From Lunularia cruciata (lineage: Eukaryota > Streptophyta > Marchantiopsida > Lunulariales > Lunulariaceae): a stretch of 64,000 bases of DNA. A model generated the notes under the pieces. That model saw only the letters and a list, made by a program, of their open reading frames with translations, did no database searches and had not been told where the DNA came from. A program made the translations under genes and the position numbers. Below are positions 55,666-64,000 of the stretch, piece after piece (position 1 is the first letter of the stretch; the number at the start of each line of letters is the position of its first letter). Location of the stretch: NCBI GenBank assembly GCA_948567375.1, contig OX419761.1:4218501-4282500 (forward strand). The letters are read 5' to 3'.

Positions 55666-56440
55666 TCCTAGGTGGATGGAACAATTCCACTCGTACTCCA
55701 AAGCCAAGTGATCTCCTCTAGTACTGTAGTATCCTTTGCATATGCGCTCCCCTCCAACAAGTCACCAGGCCAAGTAACTGCACCATTGAAAGCTAAAACT
55801 GATGCTGCCATGGTCTCGGACTGTAGTGAGCCAAGACTACCACTACTGAAGCGTACTGGTAGGCAACATACCCGTCCCTCACTAGACTGCCAACCAGGTC
55901 TATAAGAGGTTGTCTCTTCCCAATAGTCAATGCTGAAACCCATGGGGTATAACACTGCTCCTCCAACTAGCACATCATATGACTAGGCTATTGTCGCAAT
56001 AGCCTGAGCTCTCACCACCGAGCTATCAGTTGGATGACCAAGCTGAACCTGGACAACAAGCTCCCCAAGTGTGATGTACTATGTCGAACCACCACCTAGA
56101 GATGTTTGGATCTGAAATGCACACCTCTCCACATTGGTCTTCCGTAACTCCAGACCGACAACTACAGCCTTCCCCAACATAAGAGGTTATGCACTAGAGT
56201 CTAACAAGACTCTCTATGGTGTATAGACCTTCCCTGAAGGTCCCATCAAACAGAAAATACCCCTTTGGTTATCCAATAGGACAACACCAAGTGTAAATTG
56301 TGCTCTCTCAAAGGCCAGTCTAGTTGGCAACTCCTCCAGTCTAGCCGTTGCTGCCTGCCATAAACCACTAGTCGCTAAATGAATCCCATGCTCCTCAACC
56401 AAGTTAGCTCCACTATCAACCACCTTTGCCCTAATAGTAG
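55661..56440 (-). pseudogene. Aspartic protease-like region of element H
   Basis: On the minus strand: KVVDSGANLVEEHGIHL, then RVLLDSSA followed by PLMLGKAVV, the retropepsin active-site region (DSSA where DSGA is expected), and YDVLVGGAVLYPMGF as the C-terminal strand. A region with DYWEETTSYRPGWQ and AVTWPGDLLEG leads toward the methyltransferase. Stops occur near 56,215, 56,095, 55,980 and 55,667. It would have processed the element's polyprotein. The fusion order protease-methyltransferase is the notable feature. Confidence 0.7.
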
Positions 56441-56739
56441 GAACTGCACCATCTCTACTCTCACCTAATAGTAGGAGCCGCCTACTTGGCGTGCAAGCTA
56501 AGCTAGTTGGAAGCTTCTAGAAGCTTCCTTCTAGAAGCTACTTACTTAAGGTGCAAGCTAAGCTAACCAGGAAGCTTCCCAAGAAGCTTTCTAGATACTT
56601 CCGGAATATTCTAGGCTACTTTGTCTTATGTGCTACTTCGTAAGCCCGACTAACTTTGTCGCAAAACTCCATATTGTTACATATTCCCTTGCCGCTAGTT
56701 AGTGACGTCCTCCTCGCGAGTGAAGCTTCGAATTCTTGG
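56441..56739 (-). mobile_element. Start of the 3' LTR and pol end of element J, left of element I
   Basis: On the minus strand the protein tail of J continues past the inserted element I (IQEFEASLARRTS). Then a purine tract GGCAAGGGAATA and TGTAACAATATGG (from 56,681 leftward) look like the polypurine tract and LTR start. The next 200 bp contain repeated agcttctagaagctt-type words and gtgcaagctaagcta twice. The LTR is truncated where H begins. Confidence 0.5.
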
Positions 56740-56744
56740 ATGGC
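56740..56744. repeat. Target-site duplication of element I (left), atggc
   Basis: Repeated exactly at 63,342-63,346. Confidence 0.95.
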
Positions 56745-57478
56745 TGTAATACCAAAGGTTAGCCATATGATCTAGATGTGAAATTCGGTTTGGTAACTTG
56801 TAGAATGATATTATACATGATGGTCAAAATAGATCAGATAGAAGTATCACCAAAAGAGTACCTCTACTAATAGGGCAGAAACCAAAATATACTTGAGAAC
56901 CTTAGAACCAATAGCTAGACATATGATTTAAAGGTGAGAATTGGTTTGGTAACATCTGGAAGGATGTTGCATATGATGGACTAAGCAGATCAGAAAGAGG
57001 TATCACCAAAAGGGAACTTCTACTAATAGAGTAGGAACCAAAATATGCTTGAAATCTTTGAAGGCAATTTCGGAGGCCTAAACAGATGAATTAGGCCTTG
57101 AAAATGTGCAAATTTCTCCCCATTGGAGGAAAGGTTGGCCTTCCCTCCCCCTTGCTTTGTCTTGTCGACAGCTTTCCAAAGGTACCTTACGTGATTCTGA
57201 GATTCCTACAGGAAGATTCCCTAAAAGATTCCCTTTGGCCAAAGCTTGTTTGACCAACCAGATAGGACCTAGACCAGACAGGTCACCCATCCAAGTAATT
57301 AATCCAAGGGTGGAACTTGTTGACATGTCACCTATCTGTGTCCCTAATCCTATGGTGGAGCTTCCTTGGAGGAGATCCTCTTTGTCTATATAACAAAGAG
57401 AAGGTGCTCCCTTGAGGCATCAAATGTCTGAGTGTGCAATCTGTGTTTTCTCTCTTCTCTTGTCCTTGGAGTATTACA
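56745..57478 (+). repeat. 5' LTR of element I (734 bp)
   Basis: Starts tgtaatacca and ends ggagtattaca. TATA box ctatataac at 57,386-57,394. It contains an internal partial repeat: the phrase about gaattggtttggtaacat echoes the opening gaaattcggtttggtaac. Confidence 0.95.
57386..57394 (+). promoter_or_regulatory. TATA box in the 5' LTR of I
   Basis: ctatataac, about 85 bp before the LTR end. Present in the other LTR too. Confidence 0.65.
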
Positions 57479-57479
57479 A

Positions 57480-57491
57480 TGGTATCAGAGC
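57480..57491 (+). other. Primer-binding site of element I (initiator tRNA-Met type)
   Basis: tggtatcagagc, one base after the LTR end. It is the standard 12-base complement of the plant initiator tRNA-Met 3' end. Confidence 0.95.
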
Positions 57492-57843
57492 AAGTGTTCT
57501 AGTCCAAGAGAGTTGATCAACCCTCTTGGAATAGCACGAACTACTGAAATTGAGTAATTTGAGGTGGAGAACATAGAGTAATCGCTAGACTTAGGAAGGG
57601 CTTTAGAGAGTGGATGGGATGGATGCGCGGGAGGACAATTTCCCGCACCTAGCTTTCCATTTTCGAACCCATTCCACATCAAGGTTATGTACATCCAACA
57701 TGAGTAGATGAGGGTATCGCTAGTTTATCACTTTGGTGCGGAATTCATGGACAAAGTGATGAACTCACCAAACCCGGTGATTCTACCTATGGTGATATAT
57801 GACAAAGAGTGGGATCTGACGATTTACATTCTATTATGATAAT

Positions 57844-59096
57844 ATGGATGTGAATGTCCCAAATCCTCTCAATTTCAACACTCAAGTAGAAATCCGTTAT
57901 GTAGTAAGGCCAAAAGTGATGTTTAGAGATTTTGTGGTTAGGAATTTTGGTGAGGAGTCTTATCAACGAGTGATAGCTTTTGAGGTCCCAATGGTAGTTC
58001 CGATAGTTTGTGCGCCTTCCAGAGTGATTATATTGACTCTATATTGAAGTAGACGTTAGCAATTGGGTGTTGCAGGAACCATGGATCCGTAGTTGCAAGA
58101 GTTGGTGCAAGGAATGCAAGGGATACTGAATGAATTTTGAGAGATTAAGATGACCATGGAGACATTACAAAGTCAAGTGCAGATCCTCAGGAACGATCAA
58201 GCCATGCAAGGAGAAGAGCCGTCTCAAAACCCAGTACCTACAACTGAAGTACTTGGAGAGGCACCCGTACCTACAAACCCTATCAACGATGAAGCCACAT
58301 TGGTACTCCGGATGAAGAAGACCTGCAACATCGAGCCTTATAAGGGGTAGCATATGATGGGAGTAGTGGAAAATTGGATCTCGAGAATGAATCAATATTT
58401 CCGATTGTTCTAAACAGAGATCGCAGAGCATGCTGCATGCGTGTTTGCATGTGGGTACTTGACCGATAAAGCGCTCACATGGTATGATGCTTGGGAATGA
58501 TCCATGCTGGCCAAGAGAAGGGAGGTCACATGGACAACAATGCAAGAAGGACTGCTGAAGAATTTCCAATTGGTGGATTATGTGCAGATGGCTCGAACCC
58601 GACTATGGGGATTGAGATAGAAGAATAGTGTACAAGAGTATGTGGAGGCATTTCTGGATCTACAAGTTGCAATTACCGACATGAGTCTAGCAGAGGCTCT
58701 CAACAATTTCAAACGAGGGTTGAAAGAGCTGATTTGCCAAGAAGTCATGGTGCAAAACCCTCGCACGGTATTTGAAGCCATTGCTTGTGTGCAGAGAATA
58801 GCAGGAGCATTAGGTGGAGGTGTGAAGGAGTAGTTCTACCTCAACATTATCGGGCAGAAATGTCACACATGGGTGGACCAGTACCGATGGAATTGGGCAA
58901 CCTTCGATTCCGAGATCAAGGAGCACAACCGCTTCAAGGGGAGCAGGGAAGGGTAGAAGAACGAAGAGATGGAGTCCTACAAGGAGAAGGGACTCAAGGA
59001 GAACAACACCGTTGTTACAATTGTGGCCGTATTGTGCACATATCTACCAATTGTCGCACTTGTTTCTTCAGAGGCCCTCGGCCTTCGTACAGGTGA
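57844..59096 (+). pseudogene. Element I gag with zinc knuckle (broken)
   Basis: An upstream segment (MDVNVPNPLNFNTQVEIRYV, 57,844-58,047) lies in the same frame as the gag proper and may be its N terminus. The capsid region has ALTWYDAWE, EGLLKNFQLVDYVQMARTRL and VQEYVEAFLDLQVAI. The CCHC knuckle CYNCGRIVHISTNC is in another frame after a shift near 58,830 (its usual GH is changed to VH). Stops occur at about 58,090, 58,139, 58,350 and 58,620. Particle-forming protein, non-functional. Confidence 0.85.
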
Positions 59097-59266
59097 TCTT
59101 TGAACAACATGGAGAGGCACATTGAAGAGGAGGAGGTGGAAACCACTTTGGAAAACGAAGATTACCAATAAATGTACCTCACGGCCTTACTAGCTCAATA
59201 AGGAAGCAGAGAAGCGAGGGAAGGAAGAAGAATAATACGCAAAGATCCCGAAAGGCAACCTCACAA

Positions 59267-62200
59267 TTGATTGTCGTGAATGGAATCCTAGAAGGTAATC
59301 AAGTGAGAGTATTAATAGATCCGGGAGCAACAGAGAATTTCTTGTCTCGCTCTGTTACAATAAGATTGGGAATGGATCTAGAGAGAGATAGAAGTGAAGA
59401 AGTAGAGTTACCAAATGGGCAAACAGAGAGGATTGAATCATTACCTAGACGGGTAACCCTCTCTGTAGGAGAATATTAGGAAGCAATTGAGTGGCAAGTG
59501 ATACAGTTAGCCCGTTATGATGCAATTTTAGGTATGCCATGGATGGAGTAGTACAACCCAATGGTGGATTGGAGGAAGAAAGTAGTGAGAACCCACCAAT
59601 GGTCAATCATTGGGGTTAAAGAAAAATCACACAGGCAGAAACTGCCTCTATATGTTGTAGGGACGACAATTGTCTGTAAGACCAATAGATGTTTTATGTG
59701 TCTAATAAGAGAAGTCCAGAGTGCACAACTCGCTAGACAAATTCTTGAGAAATTGAAGGATGTGGTGGATGAGTTTCAAGATGTCTTTCCCGATGATCTA
59801 CCCTCAAGATTACCAGCTAAAAGGCGAGTAGATCACAAAATAGAGATACTCCCGGGGAAGACACCTCCTTGTAAGGCCCCATATTGCTTATTACCTCATG
59901 AGTTGGAGGAGTGTAAGACTCAAATTGAGGAGATGCTACAGAAAGGGTTCATCCAACCTAGTGTATCACCATATGGGGCCCATGTCTTGTTTGTGAAGAA
60001 GAAAGATGGTACAATGCGCATGTGCATTGACTATCGGGGTCTCAATCAACAAACAGTGAAGAACAAATACCCCTTAGCTCGCATGGATGACCTGTTTGAT
60101 CAACTCCATGGAGCGAGATACTTCACCAAACTAGACTTGCGGAGCGGTTATAATCAAATCCGAATTGCAGAGGAGGATGTGTACAAAACTGCCTTTTGAA
60201 CTAGGTATGGCCACTTTGAGTATCTTGTGATGCCTTTTGGCCTCACCAATACGCTTGCCACTTTCATGAGCCTAATGAATGACATATTTCGTCCATACTT
60301 GGATAAGTCTATTATCGTCTTCTTGGATGATATCTTAGTATATAGTAGCATGATGATAAAACATAAACAACATCTATGAGAGGTCCTCCAGATTCTAAGA
60401 CAGAATCAATTTTATGCTAAAATCTCAAAGTGTGAGTTTGGCAAGTCTGAAGTAGACTACTTAGGGCATAGAGTAAGTGCAAAGGGCATTCAAGTATTGA
60501 CAGATAAAATAGAGGTCATTCAAAAATGGAGTGCCCTAGAAGATCAGACTCAACTTAAGAGCTTCTTGGGGTTGACGGGATTCTATCGTAGATTTGTCAA
60601 GGACTTGTCCAAGGTTGCACAGCCTTTAACGGCACTACTTGGCAAGGGGAAGAAGTGGACATGGAGAACCGCACAAGAGTTGGCCTTTCAAGAATTGAAG
60701 GCCGCCTTGCTACATGCACCAATCTTGAAGTGGTATGACCCAAAACGTCCAATCAAGTTGGCTATAGATGCATCAGGCGTAGCAATAGGAGCAGTCCTAC
60801 AACAAGAGTGGCATGACGGATGGCATCCAATTGCATATTTCTCTTGAAAGTTGTTACCGGCAGAGCGCAACTACCACACCATAGAATGAGAAGAGCTGGC
60901 CATTGTTCTAGCAATCAAGCATTGGAAGCACTACCAAGGCGAGAAGGCATTTGTAGTAGAGACAGACCACAAACCTCTAGTCTACCTCGAGACGCAGAAG
61001 GATCTCTCTTGTCGCCAAATTTGGTGGGCAGAGTGGCGACAACACTTCAACATGACAATCACCTACGTGGAAGGTAAGAAACAACTGGCAGATGCATTCA
61101 CCCGTATGCCAATGGCCAACAACTTGGTGGCAGAGGTTAAGATTAACCTTGAATTTTGGCAAGAGATTCTAGCTGCTACAAAACCTGATCAACAGATTGT
61201 AGAAGCGCAATTGTCTAGAGGTGTCACCAGCACCCAAGGACTCACCTTTCAGGATGGCAGATTATAGATCCCAAATGTTCCAGACTTACGCACCACCATT
61301 CTAGCGGAATGTCATGATTCGGCCATTGCAGCTCATGTCGGAGTAGACAAGACCTTGGATGCAGTCAAGCGCCATTACTATTGGCCCAAGATGAGCAACA
61401 ACGTGATGGACTATGTGCGTAGCTGCCTACTTTGTCAATAGAACAAAGCTTCTAATCAAGCTCTTGCAGGGCTCCTTCAACCTCTCTCCACTCCTAACCA
61501 ACGTTGGGAACAAGTGAGTATGGATCTCGTCTGCGAATTACCCAAGACCACCTCAAGGTTTGACTCCATTGTGGTCTTTGTGGACCGGCTCAGCAAAATG
61601 ATTCATGTACGCCCTACCACCAAGGAGGTGACCGCTCCACGACTAGCTCAACTATACTTAGATGTTGTCTTTGCTCACCATGGCTTGTCTAGAGTACTCA
61701 TCACCAATAGAGGTACCCAATTCACCAGTTTGTTTTGGCGAACACTCTTTGGTTTCTTCAAAACCAAGTTGGCCATGTCTATAGCTTACCACCCACAAAC
61801 AGATGGCCAAACAAAGTGGGCTAATCGCATGATTGAAGACATGTTACGCGGCTTCACCTTAGAAGAGCAAGAGAGGTGGGACACCCTACTACCGTTGGTG
61901 AAATTCGCTTACAACAATTCAGTGAATGCCTCCACCTAGGTCACTCTGTTCTTCCTCATGTATGGTGAGCATCCCTTCACACCTTCTAGCTTGATGAAGA
62001 TCCGTCCACTGACTACCAAGGTTGATGCAGTCAACACATTTGTTTCTAGAATCCAACAAGGTGTGGAGAGCGCCAAGCACAGGTTACAGATTGCGTAAAA
62101 TTGACAAAAGCAGTATGCTGATGCACATTGTAGGCACATGGAGTTCAATGTTGGGGATCAAGTGTGGTATCAACAACCAACCTCACATTAGTTGGATCTC

Positions 62201-62595
62201 GTAAGCTCAGACCTTGTTTTATTGTGCCTTTCTCGATTCTTTGTCGCATTGGCGTTGTGGCCTATCACCTTGAGCTACCACCACACATGAAGATCCATCC
62301 AGTGTTCCATGTCTCCCTACTACGCAGATATGCTCCCCGATCAAGCCCAGGTCCTTCCACACAGGACATTTGACCTTGTTTGACACTCATTGATGGCAAA
62401 GAGGAATATGAAGTGGAGCGGATTCTCCAAAAGCACATGCGTGGTACTCACCATCCGCAGGTGGAATATCTAGTACAATGGAAAGGTTACCCCCTTTATG
62501 AAGCAACCTGGGAACCCGCTACCAATTTGGCACATGCACCGGTGTTGGTGCAAGCATTTGAGCAACAATTGTGCAACGAGGACATTGTATCTTAA
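59267..62595 (+). pseudogene. Element I pol: protease, RT, RNase H, integrase, chromodomain (broken)
   Basis: Protease with VLIDPGATENFLS (usually DSGA); RT with [33 protein letters not shown] and catalytic [10 protein letters not shown]; RNase H (LAIDASGVAIGAVLQQEW); integrase zinc finger and core (SMDLVCELPKT, VFVDRLSKMIHV, AYHPQTDGQTKWANRM); and chromodomain EEYEVERILQKHMRG then YLVQWKGYPLYEATWEP at 62,398-62,520. One frame serves until about 62,100, then a shift moves to the next. In-frame stops occur at several places including 60,199 and 61,939. The chromodomain would steer integration to particular chromatin. It marks this as a chromovirus. Confidence 0.93.
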
Positions 62596-62607
62596 AAGGA
62601 GTGAGGT
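62593..62607 (+). other. Polypurine tract of element I
   Basis: taaaaggagtgaggt just before the 3' LTR. It overlaps the stop region of pol. Confidence 0.65.
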
Positions 62608-62608
62608 C

Positions 62609-63341
62609 TATAATACCAAGGGTTAGCCATATGATCTAGATGTGAAATTGGGTTTGGTAACTTGTAGAATGATGTTATACATGATGGTCAAAATAGATCA
62701 GATAGAAATATCACCTAAAGAGTACTTCTACAAATAGGGCATAAACAGAAATAGACTTGAGAACCTTAGAACCAATAGCTAGACATATGATTTAAAGGTG
62801 AGAATTGGTTTGGTAACATCTGGAAGGATGTTTCACATGATGGACTAAGCAGATCAGAAAGAGGTATCACCAAAAGGGGACTTCTACTAATAGAGTAGGA
62901 ACTGAAATATGCCTGAAATCTTTGAAGGCAATTTTGGAGGCCTAAACAGATGAATTAGGCCTTGAAAATGTGCAGATTCCCCCCCAATGGAGGAGAGGTT
63001 GACCTTCCCTCCCCCTGCTTTGTCTTGTCGAGAGCTTTCCAACGGTACCTTACGTGATTCTGAGATTCCTACAGGAAGATTCCCTAAAAGATTCCCTTTG
63101 GCCAAAGCTTGTTTGACCAACCAGATAGGACCTAGACCAAACAAGTCACCCATCCAAGTAAGTAATCCAAGGGTGGAGCTTGTTGACATGTCACCTATCT
63201 GTGTCCCTAATCCTATGGTGGAGCTTCCTTGGAGGAGATCCTCTTTGTCTATATAATAAAGAGAAGGTGCTCCTTTGAGGCATCAAATGTTTGAGTGTGC
63301 AATCTGTGTTTTCTCTCTTCTCTTGTCCTCGGAGTATTACA
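62609..63341 (+). repeat. 3' LTR of element I (733 bp)
   Basis: Begins tataataccaa (the g of the terminal tg is changed to a) and ends ggagtattaca, followed by the target-site copy atggc. Confidence 0.93.
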
Positions 63342-63346
63342 ATGGC
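63342..63346. repeat. Target-site duplication of element I (right), atggc
   Basis: Pairs with 56,740-56,744. Confidence 0.95.
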
Positions 63347-64000
63347 TGTCTATGCATTCTAGAGGTGAGAAAGAGGCTCCCAGGTGGCATCATGAAGGGG
63401 ATACCCTTTCCAAAGGACCTTGTACTCCGTATGTTGGCGACAGCCTCGTTGGATATGGCGACGCGTAAGGATACGATCAACTTTGTACTCCTCATGATCA
63501 TTGATAGGGACAAGAAGAGGGGGAGGTTGGACTCAAGAGGAAAAGGAAGAGGGGTTAGGAACAAAGTGTTTCAACTTGGAAACATGAAAGACATGATGGA
63601 TACGCATGTGACAAGGTAAGGCAAGTCGATAAGCAACAAGAGAGACAATTTGGGTGATATCAAAGGGTCCTATCTAGTTAGGGACAAGTTTACAAACTTG
63701 GGTATCAAGTGGGAGAGGGAGGTGACTGGAGGATAGCATGACTTTATCACCAACTTCAAAGGTGAGATCACAACGATGGTGGTCCGCATATTGTTTTTGG
63801 TGATTCTAAGCAACAAGGAGGTGAGACTTGGCTTGTTGGAGCGATTGGGATATAGTGGTCAAGAATGTGGAAGTATGAGGAACTTGAGATGGAGGGGGAG
63901 CAAGAGGAGAATCTAGAACAAGCAGATCTTGGCCAAAATTGAGAAAGAAGGGAGAAAATCCGGTGCTTGCCTATTTGGAATTATTGTAGGCAAATTCTGT
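63347..64000 (-). pseudogene. Element J: chromovirus pol 3' end with chromodomain, partial
   Basis: Enters from the right window edge on the minus strand. Integrase C-terminal domain pieces: FEVGDKVMLSSSHLPLP (about 63,730) and IGPFDITQIVSLVAYRLALP then IHHVFHVSKLKHF (about 63,585-63,680). Then a chromodomain HEEYKVDRILTRRHIQRG and YKVLWKGYPLHDATWEP (about 63,370-63,500). Stops lie before and after it. The frame continues on the left of element I at 56,739. Related to element I but a separate, older insertion in the opposite direction. Confidence 0.85.

Larger units (their letters stand above)
50257..56470 (-). mobile_element. Element H: decayed retrotransposon fragment encoding protease and DNA methyltransferase, split by solo LTR D
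   Basis: The minus-strand coding continues from 56,440 to 55,661, skips solo LTR D, and resumes from 51,764 to about 50,600. It holds an aspartic protease and then a C5 cytosine methyltransferase. No RT, integrase or LTR of its own could be assigned. Its right junction near 56,440-56,475 shows a repeated word cctaatagtagga, and its left end abuts G's primer-binding site. Most nonsense codons are TAG, consistent with C-to-T decay of CAG or TGG codons. Confidence 0.65.
56745..63341 (+). mobile_element. Element I: complete Ty3/gypsy chromovirus
   Basis: LTRs 56,745-57,478 and 62,609-63,341, perfect 5-bp target-site duplications, a tRNA-Met-type primer-binding site, gag, protease, RT, RNase H, integrase and a C-terminal chromodomain in plus orientation. 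The LTRs differ at roughly 33 of 733 sites by eye (about 4.5%), so it is older than B and comparable with or older than A. Many stops in gag and pol show it is dead. It interrupts the pol tail of element J. Confidence 0.95.

Noticed and set aside
1-64000. tRNA, rRNA or other structured RNA genes
   Set aside because: None recognised. The only tRNA-related sequences are primer-binding sites, which are short complements, not genes.

Overview
This is nuclear DNA of a land plant. The signs are a signal-peptide L-type (legume) lectin of receptor-kinase type, plant-style TATA boxes, and stacked Ty3/gypsy and Ty1/copia LTR retrotransposons primed by tRNA-Asp-like and tRNA-Met-like binding sites. The repeat density suggests a large genome. 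A non-flowering plant (moss, lycophyte, fern or gymnosperm) seems more likely to me than a crop, but the sequence does not settle the species.

Left part (1-11,061) is sparse and gene-like. It holds the 5' end of an L-type lectin gene running off the left edge (minus), an 81-bp in-frame tandem duplication (5,057-5,218), a very AT-rich island (about 5,520-5,880), a possible LTR remnant, a small secreted 8-cysteine peptide gene (8,670-8,888, plus) and an ankyrin-repeat gene fragment (9,125-9,540, minus). The rest shows no gene.

Right part (11,062-64,000) is almost all nested retrotransposons. The key unit is a family of very long LTRs (3.7-3.9 kb) that carry their own sense-strand ORFs. There are seven copies: E (about 11,062-15,045, minus, old), the two LTRs of element A (15,078-18,783 and 24,979-25,209 + 33,014-36,528), solo LTR C (37,320-41,065, plus), F (about 44,258-46,620, minus, truncated), G (about 46,650-50,228, plus, followed by a primer-binding site) and solo LTR D (51,765-55,660, minus). 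Each carries a TATA-like promoter near its 3' end. A, C and D also carry a small basic ORF, a second TATA box, and a long ORF of about 760 codons (a conserved aromatic domain, an acidic stretch, a long coiled coil and a conserved tail). Copies that differ greatly in DNA keep the same protein. The nearest precedent is an ORF placed in U3 of a retroviral LTR; I know of no described plant equivalent.

Stratigraphy is readable from target-site duplications (TSDs). A (gypsy, minus, TSD actat) was hit in its 5' LTR by B (gypsy, plus, 25,210-33,009, LTRs about 0.9% different). C sits inside an older B-like LTR (TSD tcttg). D sits inside H, a decayed minus-strand element in which an aspartic protease is followed by a canonical-order C5 cytosine DNA methyltransferase. 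I (chromovirus, plus, 56,745-63,341, TSD atggc) sits inside the pol tail of J, another chromovirus that runs off the right edge. A decayed copia element (K) lies at about 41,195-44,257.

No transposon gene here is fully intact. B is the youngest and closest to intact (two in-frame stops). Boundaries marked 'about' were judged by eye from homologous copies.
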